Assembly: GCA_029931535.1 (NCBI GenBank)
Contig: JAQPZY010001692.1
Location: 702,501 to 766,500 of the forward strand
Reading direction: 5' to 3'
Source of the DNA: Margaritifera margaritifera
Lineage: Eukaryota > Mollusca > Bivalvia > Unionida > Margaritiferidae
Length of the DNA: 64,000 nucleotides
Under the pieces are notes generated by a model. The model saw nothing but the letters and a program-made list of their open reading frames with translations. It was not told the DNA's origin and searched no databases. Each line of letters starts with the position of its first letter. The stretch's first letter is position 1. The translations under genes were made by a program, and so were the position numbers. Positions 1 to 8,628 of the stretch are shown here, piece after piece.

Positions 1-68
1 ATAATTTCTCTTTCGTGTACCGATAAAGCATGAAGGCTCATGTTTGACCTCCTTCCACAGAATCCGTT

Positions 69-1166
69 TCACGAGTGACGTGAACAGAGACGTGCCGCCT
101 CCTCTTTATAGGGGTTGATGGCTAAGGTTGGTATCTTGGGTGGCATGTTTTTATAGCCAGGCTCCCAAGGTTGGTACCTTTTGAGAAAGTCTCCGTGAAC
201 GTAGCTATTACAATATAAGTTTGCCAGAATCAGTCTTCTACGACTTTGGAAGATAGCATAGTTCACAGCTCGAGAAATGACTTTGAGTTTACGTTTCACT
301 TGGATTTTCACAAACTCTTGGTAAATCTGTTCGCGCACATTCAAAGGCATGCCACTAATGTACTTGGGTAAAGTTTCCGATTTGGAAAGAAGTAACTCTC
401 TTTTGTATTCTTCACGATACTGGTGATAGTCGTTGTTCAGAATCAAATTTCTGATGCGGTGAAAGTAGCCATAGCCTTGAAATCGAGGAATCACTTGAAG
501 TTTACATTTCACTTGAATCTGAACCAACTCATCGTAAATCCGTTTTTGCAACTTTGAAGGCAAGTCACGAATTCGATCTTGTAGAGTAGGCTTCTTGGTG
601 ACAAAATACTCACACACCAACCAAACGGAATCGGCAGGTAAAGGATATGAATATGATCCAACACAAGTTTCAGTGATTATCCTATCTAATTTCAAACCAT
701 GAAAAGGCGATTCGTCTTGAGGGGACAGTTCTTCTAACAGTTTTTGGTATTCGTCTATGTTAGTCACAATTTTTTCCTTCACATCCTTCCATCGAATTCT
801 ATATTCCACTGCTACATTGTAGGTAGCCCCCACCAATTTCTTAAATTGGTGATGTAAATCTTCATCAATGTCTGACCATTTGAATATCTTCTTAGCAATC
901 AAATGTCTTATTGTCTTCAAATACCATTGGTTACAACAGGTCTGTCGTAAAGGATGTAACTGTTCTTTACGTTTCACTTGAATCTGAACAAATTCTTGGT
1001 AAATCCGTTCTCGTATCTCCAAAGGTAATTTACCAATACGATCTTCTAAAGTAGGAGGAATATACTGAAAAATGCGTTCTTGTAACTCTAAAGGTAAACC
1101 ACAAATAAGTTCTTCTAAAGAAGAAGTATTCTCCTCCATTGTATTACTTCTTGGTATCTGGTTCAT
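69..1166 (-). CDS. F-box-like repeat protein of element A
   Basis: Intact 365-codon ORF. Four copies of an F-box-like helix motif can be seen: LPLELQERIFQYIP (about residues 24-37), LPLEIRERIYQEFVQIQVKR (47-66), LPSKLQKRIYDELVQIQVK (about 201-219) and MPLNVREQIYQEFVKIQVKR (about 273-292). The last three each end in a shared IQVK tail, so the gene grew by internal duplication. F-boxes normally bind Skp1 and bring substrates to SCF ubiquitin ligases; that role here is inference. The first ATG (1166) overlaps the end of the upstream BIR gene by 23 bases. A second ATG at 1139, four bases after the BIR stop and in a good context (ACAATGG), may be the true start. There is no recognisable F-box substrate domain. 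Family assignment rests on the leucine-proline/arginine-isoleucine pattern only. Confidence 0.5.
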   Translation of the reverse strand: MNQIPRSNTMEENTSSLEELICGLPLELQERIFQYIPPTLEDRIGKLPLEIRERIYQEFVQIQVKRKEQLHPLRQTCCNQWYLKTIRHLIAKKIFKWSDIDEDLHHQFKKLVGATYNVAVEYRIRWKDVKEKIVTNIDEYQKLLEELSPQDESPFHGLKLDRIITETCVGSYSYPLPADSVWLVCEYFVTKKPTLQDRIRDLPSKLQKRIYDELVQIQVKCKLQVIPRFQGYGYFHRIRNLILNNDYHQYREEYKRELLLSKSETLPKYISGMPLNVREQIYQEFVKIQVKRKLKVISRAVNYAIFQSRRRLILANLYCNSYVHGDFLKRYQPWEPGYKNMPPKIPTLAINPYKEEAARLCSRHS

Positions 1167-1671
1167 CGTATCCGTATTCTTCTCGAGCCACTAAAGGTAA
1201 GAACTGACAATGCGGAGACCATCGAGCATGTTCGATGTCAGCTAAGTCGTAAGGCTCCCAATAGCGAAGTCTCACACCGCAACTGAAACACTTCACTTGA
1301 TCTCCAACTCCCACGTAAAAAAATCCAGATCTGGCTAAAGCTTCGGGTTTAGGTCCATTTAAATATTTTGGCCACTTGTCTTGGAACGACTCGAGACGAT
1401 TTTCATACTTGGAATAGCCAGACACAGCCAAGGGTATCATCAATCCATTAGGTCTGCAGGAAGTACCGTTATGTGTACGATTAGTAAAACATAAAGGGCG
1501 TCCTGCATCTTTTGAGTTGGATCGTCGGTGAGTGACTGAATCCACGATGTCACAACGTACGGAATCCGTCTGATCGTGTGATTCGGGGATACCAACGCTT
1601 ACGGCATCGGTCTCGTCATTGCATGGTTCCGCATCGCACTCAAATTCCTCAAAACTGGAAAAAATACTCAT
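1144..1671 (-). CDS. BIR-domain (IAP-like) protein 1
   Basis: Intact 175 aa protein. One BIR zinc-binding domain occupies about residues 88-160: a helix beginning ENRLESFQDKWPKYL, then ALARSGFFYVGVGDQVKCF, a CX2C pair, and the conserved H and C in IEHARWSPHC. BIR domains chelate zinc and, in IAP proteins, bind caspases or death-signal peptides. Several large DNA viruses of invertebrates carry them, so suppression of host cell death is the likely role, though unproven. The first 85 residues are acidic and serine-rich with no known domain. There is no RING finger. The start ATG directly follows the stop of the frame ending at 1672, with no spacer, and the stop lies four bases before an ATG of the F-box-like gene. 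Confidence 0.8.
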   Translation of the reverse strand: MSIFSSFEEFECDAEPCNDETDAVSVGIPESHDQTDSVRCDIVDSVTHRRSNSKDAGRPLCFTNRTHNGTSCRPNGLMIPLAVSGYSKYENRLESFQDKWPKYLNGPKPEALARSGFFYVGVGDQVKCFSCGVRLRYWEPYDLADIEHARWSPHCQFLPLVAREEYGYDEPDTKK

Positions 1672-2106
1672 CTATTTTTTTTTCTTCTTGCTCGGTCCAC
1701 GTGAAAAGTCAGAATGAAGGGTTAGGCTTGGAAGGGGTTCCTTTTTTATACCTGTCGACTGTACCATCCGAAAAGTATTGTAATGTGATCCGTGGAAACG
1801 CCAAAGAAAGGTAAGCACAGTTTGGTGACCATCTGGTATGTTCCAGGAGAGCGGATTTCTTACAATCCATACGAATAGTGGCACCACAACTAAAACACTG
1901 AACTTGTGTTCCTTGTCCAAAGTAAACAAAACCTGCTCTGGCTAAAGCGTAGGAAGTAGGTAATCCATTGTTCCTAATTTTTTTTTGCTCCATCGATGAG
2001 GACAATAACAATAGTCAGGCATGTGTTTTGGCCAATTTTTGAACGTTTTCAAGCGACTGTCACACTCACCATAGTCAGGCAAAGCCCATGTTGTTGTTGA
2101 AGACAT
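1672..2106 (-). pseudogene. BIR-domain (IAP-like) protein 2, frameshifted
   Basis: An ATG at 2106, nine bases after the polymerase stop, opens a frame with the first BIR helix (RLKTFKNWPKHMP). That frame is lost around the nine-base A run (minus sense) at 1978-1986. The rest of the domain, ALARAGFVYFG, then QCFSCG and the H and C of LEHTRWSPNC, continues in another frame to 1709. A third frame is open to 1672 and ends in a run of five lysines right against the next gene's ATG, so a second shift near the C-terminus is possible. It is a paralogue of the BIR gene just downstream. The role in blocking host apoptosis is inferred from the family. A homopolymer sequencing error could explain the break. 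Confidence 0.7.
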
Positions 2107-2115
2107 CTTTTTTTT

Positions 2116-5100
2116 TCAAGAGGGGCGTTTCCTTTTTTTATACTTCTCCAAATCGGCGTGTCCGTAAGGTAAAGTGGTGTGATCTGGAAGTCTCACTCTT
2201 TTTTGGTACACGATTCGATACACTTTTTGAACAGGTCGAGTCACTATTTTATGATTTGGTAGGCGAACAATCTTGTGAGGTTCTAACGTGGCTACTTGAA
2301 AATCTTTCACTTGTCCAGACAGTAGAGCATTTTTTAAAACCTCAAAGTTCACGACTTGGTTTGTTCGATAGTTCAGAGTCAATCCTTTGACTTTACAGGA
2401 GGTGTGAAGTTGACCTTGAGGGTCTCGGTATCGGTACCCATAATTTTTAGGGCCACCGCTAGCAAAACTCAGGATGGTATCTTGAGGGTGCTCGTCTGTC
2501 CAGGCTCCTAAACGATCTCCTTGAATAGTAGGGTGAGGGTAACCGGGACGATGAATGTTAATGCAACTGTCAGTATCAAAATACAGAACACGATCTCCCA
2601 AGACTTCTAACGCTTCGTCATACAATTTCAAACGAGCATGAGCAGTCATGTAGGCGGCAATGACTACGTTACTAAACTTGTCAGGTTTGACAAACTTTGG
2701 TTCATCTTCAAAATTGACAATGATCAAATCCTCACGGACGATTTCGACGTGCTTGACTAGAATACTTTTGTCGTCCACCAGTTTAAAGTAACGATAAGGA
2801 TCGTCCACGTATTCCGTCTTGGGTAAGATCGTACGTTGAGCCATTTTTCCCCACAAGCAATTCAACATCACTTTGGCAAACGATCTTTTTCCTTCATTTT
2901 TTTCTACGTCTTCTAAAGTGATGCCTTCGATCTCACGGTATTCTTCTTTGAATCGAACTTGGTCTTCGGGAGTTTGACACCACGAAGGATAACCACTAGC
3001 TTCTTGTTTCAGTTTGAGAAATTGGTTCACGTACCTTGAGAAAATGCCTGGATGATTAGTAGCGTCGTCCATTTGGTATTGGGCGGTAGTTGGAAAGTGC
3101 CAGATTTCATACACGTTCAATAAACGGTATCCACGATCCAGAGCCCGAAACAATTCGGCACTGACCCACGTTCCTATCAACGACCGTTCTTCCTCCGTGT
3201 GGTGACAGGGATGATCTTGGTTGCACGTTTCGGCACACGTCCGACATAAAGGAAACATCAATTTTCCTTGACAATGGCAAGGTAAGATGGGATGAAACAA
3301 ATTTGTCGGAGGTAAGACTTTACATTTGATTAATCCTTCGTATTGACGAATGTGTTTCACGTCAATGTGTTCTGTTAAAATTTCAGGGTGTCTAGTAGGA
3401 AAACGAGAATATTTACACACCCAAGGATACAACGAACACACGTCGATGTATTTGATTTCTTCTCCTTGGGATTCATTCACGTCGTACAACAAACGAGTGG
3501 CATTGGTTCGTCCTCCAAATAAACTGTGGCGTGGATCTAAAGGTTCGATGTCGGCTGCGTCGTAACTTTGAGTGATGGTCTTAAATTCAGGATCGGTTTT
3601 CAAACGTCGATCGTATTCGTGTTCCCACATTTCTACCACTTCGTAACCTTGACTTTCTAACTGAAGTCGTCGTTGACAAGTCTGTTCGTATAACTGATCC
3701 ATGGTAGAATCTGAATAAGGGCTTTTCATGTCTCGATCAGGATAACAAGTAGGGCATCCGTGAAACAAACATCCCTGAAACTCGTACACTATGTGCGGGT
3801 TTTCTAAATCCCAACCATCCACGGTATAACCTCCAATCTTTTTTTCTCCGCCTCCGTTTCTAGCATGTTGTATCCATTTGTCTTCTTTTTGACATAAGTA
3901 ATGAAGCCAACGTAAAGCTTTGGCCGAATATTGACGACTGACAAAGAGTCCCGTATTGGAATCGATGATGGCAAGTTGGTTCTCGGGCATGAAATTTTGT
4001 CTGTAGACTAAGGAACAGGCTTTAGGTAAGGTGGCTGCATCTTTCAAAGGATCGACCTCCGCACTATCGAGAAATAACTCTCGAAATTTTCCACAACAAC
4101 GTCTTAAAATATCTACATCCGATCGACAATATTTGAGCATCTCTTCTTGAAAGTCAAAGGGATCGTTCTGGTGAGCACGGTACCAAGCGTGAAAAGCTTC
4201 TCGCTGTTCGGATCGCATTCCATCGGGGTCGTAATCACAAAGGTCAGGTAAATGAGGTAGGACGGCCTGTTGATTAGCTTCCGTGTTAAAGAAGTGAGGA
4301 AAGTAACCTTTAGCCATCGAATCTTTGAATTGAACTTGTCCTACTTTCATGTAGATGAGCTTTTTTCCGTTCATGGTGACTTCAGGACGTTCGGTTCCAT
4401 GGTTCAAATAATAATTAAGTAAAAACTGTCCATCGTACCCTGAAAAATTGTGAGCTATGACGGTAGCATACCGATGACAATCTCCGTAACGATGAATGTC
4501 TTCTTCGCTTCAACTGTCGTGGGTGGTAGGGTCTAAAACCCATTCAGCAAACTCAGACAAAGTATTCACTCCACGAAAGATTTTTTCACGTCCTCCTGGA
4601 ATACGACTACAATGAGGACAGTGAAAATGAATCGATTCTTGAATGCACTGATCACAAGCCCGATGTGCTACACAGAAATTGGGAATGTGAGTGCCTGTTT
4701 CTTGCATACATTCAAAATCAAAAAAGATGAAATCTACTTGTTTCTTGTTCTTCTTCTTCTTTATTTCTTTCTTCTCTGTCTTGTCAAACTTTTGAATAAA
4801 ACTTCGATGATCAAAATCGACGATCTGATGACAAATAGAACATTTTTTCTTGCCAGCACAAACGTGTCTCTTGGAGTTGTTGGTTCGAATCAGCTGTCCA
4901 CACGTAGAACACGATTGCAATAACTCACAAGCACATTTTTGTTGGTGTCCTTGGGCCTTGTGATGTTGTTGGTAACAAGTAGGACTGACAAAACGACGTC
5001 GACAGGTTTCACAATAAATGTGATGTTGTTGTAGATCAGGAAGGCATGGTGTGTTGGCTAAACAGCCCCGACATCTTGCTCCACAACCAATGTGTTGCTC

Positions 5101-6242
5101 CCGACTATTACACCCTTTGTGACATTTCTCACAGTAGTAAGAGTATCCCAAAATCCGGTAATACTGGTAATGGTATCAAAATGTTCTTGATGGTGATAAA
5201 GATGAATGTATTTTCCTTCAGGAAAATCAGGGCCTCGAAACAGTAGAGCTCCGCGAACTTCTTGAGGGTGAACTTTTAACGTATAATGAGGAGCCAAAAC
5301 ATCTTGAAGTTGCTGTATTTGAGAAATGCCACACACGGTCTCTTTAGGGATCCCTGCTTGTTTCAACAAGAGTTCTGCTTCTTTTCCTTGTTTGGGTTTG
5401 TTAGATCGTCGAATGTTATTCCAGGCTTTTTTCCATTCTTTGCTCTCATTCTTGTTAGCATAGGTACGGCCCACCACGATAGCTCGAGCTAAGCACATTG
5501 AATCTTCAGTATTGTTAATTTGGACGACACTATGTTTGGTAGTACGAAGATCGTCCACCAATAACGGTTTTCTGCTTCGACCACTTCCTCGAGGTGGAGA
5601 AACATGTGTCATGTAAAGGGTTGCCTTTCCATCGGTGATGGTAAATTTGTCATTGGATTGTTGTTCATGTTCTATTTTGGACATGACTTTGTCTGGCGTT
5701 AATTCTGCCGGGGTACTAAATTCAATCCAAACGGGACTCTTCAATTGGTCATGATGAATGGCCAGTCTCAAGCGATCCTCTTCTTTGGCTCCACATTGCC
5801 GCTTCAAGTTCTGTAAGACAGATTCCCACAAATTGCTAATGAACCGCGCCGCTTTCTCGGGAGGTACTTGGGACTTGAAGTCTTTGAAGTGTACTGTGTG
5901 AGTGTACGCCGTGGTCCTAAATTTTCGAGAAGTGATTTTTTGCGTCTCTCGAATCCTATAGTAATTTTCAGGAGCCACGGCGGCGGTAGTAGGACTTTCT
6001 TGGTCAGGGAATCTGGTGTTGGTAGTAGTGGTTTTGGTTTTGGTTTTGGGTGGTGGTGGTTTGGAAGTTGCTTGGGTTTCAGGTTGTTCACTCATTTCGT
6101 CTTCAAAGTCACTGGCATGGACTTGAGCCAGTAGTTCCTCTAAGGGTGTTTCAGGGGGCACGGAATACCTTCGTCGCCGTGGCTTCTTGGTTTGTTCTTG
6201 TTCTGGTTCTGATTTATCATGGTTTGGGCGTGATCTTTTCAT
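2116..6242 (-). pseudogene. Protein-primed family B DNA polymerase, element A
   Basis: About 1,375 codons in three open stretches: 6242-5058, 5151-4513 and 4509-2116. The start MKRSRPNHDK is basic. The N-terminal region has a lysine-arginine stretch and a cysteine/histidine-rich zinc region (about 4,840-5,145). Exonuclease motifs DFEC (near 4,710) and AHNFSGYDGQF (near 4,450) are followed by palm motifs DVCSLYP, LNCLWGKMAQR and YFDTDS (near 2,575), with a lysine-rich C-terminus. These identify a replicative family B polymerase of the Polinton/adintovirus protein-primed class. Two breaks are seen: a one-base frameshift in the four-base run at 5150-5153, and an in-frame TGA at 4510-4512, between the two exonuclease motifs. 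All catalytic motifs survive in frame otherwise, so inactivation looks recent. It is transcribed from the shared promoter at 6,243-6,377 and may share a transcript with the BIR and F-box-like genes. Confidence 0.9.
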
Positions 6243-6377
6243 CTTGAACTCTGATTTGAAACTGATTGAGTTTTCACCCAGGTACCTTTATATAGAGAGA
6301 GAAGAGTATATAAAGAGAGAGCTTCTTACCTTCAGAATCAGTCTTTTGGTGATTGAACTTTCAAGCTGCTGAAAAAG
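6243..6377. promoter_or_regulatory. Divergent TATA promoter, polymerase versus zinc-knuckle gene
   Basis: Two TATATAAA boxes sit back to back: one on the minus strand (6287-6294) facing the polymerase, one on the plus strand (6307-6314) facing the CCHC gene, with only 12 bases of GA-rich sequence between. TCAGT-type initiator sequences lie about 25 bases downstream of each (AATCAGTT towards the polymerase, AATCAGTC towards the knuckle gene). The 5' leaders would be about 35 to 50 bases. The two units are probably expressed at the same time; that is inference from shared architecture. Confidence 0.65.
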
Positions 6378-6890
6378 ATGGAAGAGTCAAAAAGACAGAT
6401 TGCTTTTTTGGTGAGAGATTTACAGACAGTGATTCGAAAGTATACTACGTACAGTAAGAGTAAAGACTACTCCTCCTCTGTCAATAGAGATAAAAGTGAA
6501 GATACTTGTTACATCTGTCAAGAGAAAGGACATTGGGCACCAGATTGTCCCAAACGTCAACAGCAAAAGAGAGATAAAGGGAAAGATATCTGCTATCATT
6601 GTAAAGGACCAGGACATTGGTCTTCGGAATGCCCTCAGAAGAAAGAAGAAGAAGAGGAAGAGGAGAGGGAGGAAGTGGATTCAAAATCAACAAACCTAGA
6701 AGAAGAAGAAGAACATATCATCAAGAAAAGTAAGAAGAGAGTAAGAAGAATGGAAGACAGTGAGGAGAATGAAGAAGAAGAAGAAGAAGAAAAGGAAAAC
6801 AGGATTCCTATGAAGAAGAAACACAAGAGAGACAGTGAGAAGGAAACTCCAGTGTTTAGATTGAAGAAGGACAAGCATTACAGAAAGTGA
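6378..6890 (+). CDS. CCHC zinc-knuckle protein with acidic tail
   Basis: Intact 170 aa protein. Two CX2CX4HX4C zinc knuckles are visible: CYICQEKGHWAPDC (about residues 42-55) and CYHCKGPGHWSSEC (about 72-85). A long glutamate-rich tract (about residues 88-140) is broken by lysine-arginine patches, and the tail is strongly basic (KKKHKRDS and after). CCHC knuckles bind single-stranded RNA or DNA, and the aromatic after GH is typical. The acidic stretch could contact basic proteins such as histones or the viral packaging proteins, but this is a guess. The gene has its own TATA box about 65 bases upstream and is divergent from the polymerase. The 3' end shows no histone-type stem-loop, unlike the genes to its right. 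It is not a Gag: no capsid-like part precedes the knuckles. Confidence 0.75.
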   Translation: MEESKRQIAFLVRDLQTVIRKYTTYSKSKDYSSSVNRDKSEDTCYICQEKGHWAPDCPKRQQQKRDKGKDICYHCKGPGHWSSECPQKKEEEEEEEREEVDSKSTNLEEEEEHIIKKSKKRVRRMEDSEENEEEEEEEKENRIPMKKKHKRDSEKETPVFRLKKDKHYRK

Positions 6891-7117
6891 ACTTTGTTTT
6901 CTTGTGTGTTTTTTTTTGGTGTTATATGTTATATTGCTGAATTATTTTGTAAAAAAAAATTGGATGAATACACCAGACTGAAGAGTAAAAAAAGTAAGTG
7001 GTTTTGTGTTATTTTGTTTTAGAGTAGAAATGCACGCACGCACGCACTCACACTTTTACCATGGTGGGATTTTTTAAAGTTTTAACTTGATTTTTTTTTG
7101 GCAATTTGATTTCTTTT
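6891..7117. other. Non-coding spacer with short simple repeats
   Basis: No gene seen. It holds T-rich and A-rich runs and a (CACG)n-type microsatellite around 7,030-7,047. The 3' end of the zinc-knuckle transcript must lie here, but no perfect AATAAA signal was recognised. Confidence 0.5.
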
Positions 7118-7150
7118 CTAGAAATCTGGTGGTCCTTAGAAGGACCGTTG
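7118..7150 (-). terminator. Histone-type 3' stem-loop for minus-strand unit
   Basis: On the minus strand: CCCAAC, then a 6-bp stem GGTCCT, loop TCTA, AGGACC (7146 down to 7131), then ACC and a purine-rich AGAAAAGAAA box about 15 bases further on. It starts 44 bases after the stop of the Q/E-rich gene. Stem length, four-base loop, AAC and ACC flanks and purine box all match the metazoan replication-dependent histone 3' signal. The purine box is the weakest of the three copies. Confidence 0.7.
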
Positions 7151-7190
7151 GGTTGTTTTTGTTTTTTTTTTGGTTTCAAAACAAAAACTT

Positions 7191-7664
7191 TCAAATTAAC
7201 TTCAAATGCCGTAGTCCTTTACCACGGCCTAATCCATATCCTGTTAATGCTGCTGCTACTGATGGTGTTTTCATTATGGTGGTAGTCACTGGTGGTGGCG
7301 TTGGTGGTGGTGGCATCTCACTAACACTGGAAGGCTTAGAAGAAGAATGTTGTTTAGCCCGTGATGGCCTTTTCCGTTTAGGTGGTTGATGAGTTAAAGA
7401 ATACTTATAGACATTGGTCATCCATTTTAACTCATATAATATCTCTTCTAACAGAATTACAGTTCTTTCTTGAAGACTGATGCTTTCCTTTCCTGTTTCC
7501 TTCTTCTCCTCCTCTTGTAACTGCTGCTGCTGCTGCTGCTGTCTGATTTCTTCTTCTTCACTTTGTTTTCTTCTCTCTTCTTCTTCTTTCTGTTGTTGTT
7601 GAAGAAGAAGAAACATTTCTTCCTCTTCCCGTTGCTTTTTTACAAAATTTTCCATCTCTTCCAT
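7191..7664 (-). CDS. Q/E-rich coiled-coil protein with basic Gly tail
   Basis: Intact 157 aa protein of unknown function. Residues 1-58 are a glutamine/glutamate-rich coiled coil (runs of QQQQ and EEEE, with CAG/GAA-type trinucleotide repeats in the DNA). Residues about 65-88 form a hydrophobic helix, followed by a PPKRKRPSRAK nuclear-localisation-like patch (about 94-104), a serine/proline linker, and a glycine-basic end, YGLGRGKGLRHLKLI. It starts nine bases after the stop of the 58 aa acidic gene, so both probably come from one transcript driven by the promoter at 7,851-8,083. That transcript would end at the histone-type stem-loop at 7,131-7,146. The basic tail suggests DNA or virion-core binding; this is speculative. 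Confidence 0.65.
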   Translation of the reverse strand: MEEMENFVKKQREEEEMFLLLQQQQKEEEERRKQSEEEEIRQQQQQQQLQEEEKKETGKESISLQERTVILLEEILYELKWMTNVYKYSLTHQPPKRKRPSRAKQHSSSKPSSVSEMPPPPTPPPVTTTIMKTPSVAAALTGYGLGRGKGLRHLKLI

Positions 7665-7673
7665 TTGTCTTTT

Positions 7674-7850
7674 TTAAAATTCATCCACCATTGGTACAGT
7701 AGTAGCAGTAGTAGTAGTATTGTCAAACTCTTGATTTAGTAAATCTAAATCAAAGTCTTCCGGCCGGAAGTTCAATAATGCCGCAGCATTCATTATCGTT
7801 GCAGGATCACTCCAATACATTGATGTAGTACTTGTCTTTCCAGTCTCCAT
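7674..7850 (-). CDS. 58 aa acidic small protein (activation-domain-like)
   Basis: Short ORF with ATG at 7850 and TAA at 7674-7676. The sequence begins METGKTSTTSMYWSDP; the middle is PEDFDLDLLNQEFDN; the end is a threonine-rich segment. The alternating aspartate, phenylalanine and leucine core is the pattern of acidic transcription-activation domains, so a small viral transactivator is possible. It has no DNA-binding domain of its own. A minus-strand TATA box lies about 50 bases upstream (7899-7903). The stop is nine A-rich bases before the ATG of the Q/E-rich gene, repeating the spacing between polymerase and BIR 2. Coding status rests on start, stop, promoter and this spacing. Confidence 0.55.
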   Translation of the reverse strand: METGKTSTTSMYWSDPATIMNAAALLNFRPEDFDLDLLNQEFDNTTTTATTVPMVDEF

Positions 7851-8083
7851 GAAGGCTGTCGAAAAAAGTAATAAACCCCCTACGAACGCTACGATATCTT
7901 TATACCCGAGATGACGTCACACCCCCGCTCTCTTCCCATTGGAAGAAAACCCGACCGACTTGTAACGCGTGTTTGGATTGGTAGTTGATTTCGATCCATT
8001 TCAATCCGATCGTAAGGTATATATTCAACCGCTGGTTTCATAAAACTTCACCGGTTTTCTCCAAGACCACTCCTAAAAAAATC
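7851..8083. promoter_or_regulatory. Divergent promoter with CRE, CCAAT and TATA elements
   Basis: Between two outward-facing starts (7850 minus, 8084 plus). Elements seen: minus-strand TATAA (7899-7903), a full palindromic CRE TGACGTCA (7912-7919), two ATTGG inverted CCAAT boxes (7938-7942 and 7977-7981) and a plus-strand TATATATT (8018-8025). Divergent CCAAT/TATA control is also the layout of paired histone genes. With histone-type 3' ends on both flanking units, S-phase-linked expression is a reasonable inference. Confidence 0.6.
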
Positions 8084-8314
8084 ATGTGGGTTAGTGTGGA
8101 CTCCTCCAACATTGTTTCAGGAATGCTGTTTAATCCAGCATTCCTTATGTATGTAAAAGCTTCATGGGCTACCACAAAAATTACAGACACAGCTACATGG
8201 CATAGACAGACTTATGTGGAGAGACAAGGCTGTCTAAAGAGGGTTTTGTTGTATGGGCCCGAAGTCCGAAGAAGTTTAAGAAAAAGAAAACCCTCTAGGA
8301 GATGCTCATGTTAA
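8084..8314 (+). CDS. 76 aa basic-tailed protein of unknown function
   Basis: The frame is open from 7985, but the first ATG placed sensibly downstream of the TATA box (8018-8025) is at 8084, preceded by AAAATC. The 76 aa product starts MWVSVDSSNIVSGML, has a mixed hydrophobic middle and ends in an arginine/lysine/serine/cysteine-rich tail (RRSLRKRKPSRRCSC). No family recognised, and it is not a histone fold. A nuclear or nucleic-acid-binding role is suggested only by the tail. It is followed by an (AAC)n tract and then by a complete histone-type stem-loop and purine box 43 bases after the stop. It diverges from the 58 aa acidic gene. Confidence 0.55.
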   Translation: MWVSVDSSNIVSGMLFNPAFLMYVKASWATTKITDTATWHRQTYVERQGCLKRVLLYGPEVRRSLRKRKPSRRCSC

Positions 8315-8316
<2 letters not shown>

Positions 8317-8350
<34 letters not shown>

Positions 8351-8351
8351 A
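8317..8351 (+). repeat. (AAC)n microsatellite
   Basis: About eleven AAC units in the 3' untranslated region between the stop of the 76 aa gene and its stem-loop. Confidence 0.9.
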
Positions 8352-8352
8352 G

Positions 8353-8392
8353 AAACGGTCCTTTTTAGGACCACCCATTTTTCAAGAAAAGA
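8353..8392 (+). terminator. Histone-type 3' stem-loop plus purine box
   Basis: AAAC, then stem GGTCCT (8357-8362), loop TTTT, AGGACC (8367-8372), then ACCCA and, 11 bases after the stem, CAAGAAAAGA (8383-8392). In metazoan histone genes the stem-loop binds SLBP and the CAAGAAAGA-like element pairs with U7 snRNA to direct cleavage without polyadenylation. All parts are at the expected spacing. The stem carries a U-A pair at its third position where histone genes usually have a C-G pair. Confidence 0.8.
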
Positions 8393-8628
8393 TTAATTTT
8401 TCCAATATTGCCTATATAAGTGTGTGTTTATATATGTTTGTAATGTTTTTGTTTTTTTTGTCATAGTCTACCCCTTCTCATACAAAAAAAACCCCTTCTC
8501 CCATGTATGTTTTTATGTAGTGTGTGTTTTTTTTGGAAAAAAAGGGGGATGTTTTCCATCACGTCCGCGCTTCTCGCATATAAAGCGGTGCCTTCCACAG
8601 TTGCGCCATTCACACTTCAACATCTAAA
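8393..8628 (+). promoter_or_regulatory. Leader and TATA promoter of the 197 aa gene
   Basis: T-rich spacer followed by GCATATAAAG (TATAAA at 8579-8584), 45 bases before the ATG. A TCACACT initiator-like sequence lies near 8,610. The upstream 180 bases contain runs of T and A and no ORF of note. Confidence 0.6.

Noticed and set aside
6635..6874. Serine/phenylalanine-rich minus-strand ORFs
   Set aside because: Antisense shadows of the glutamate-rich tail of the zinc-knuckle gene.
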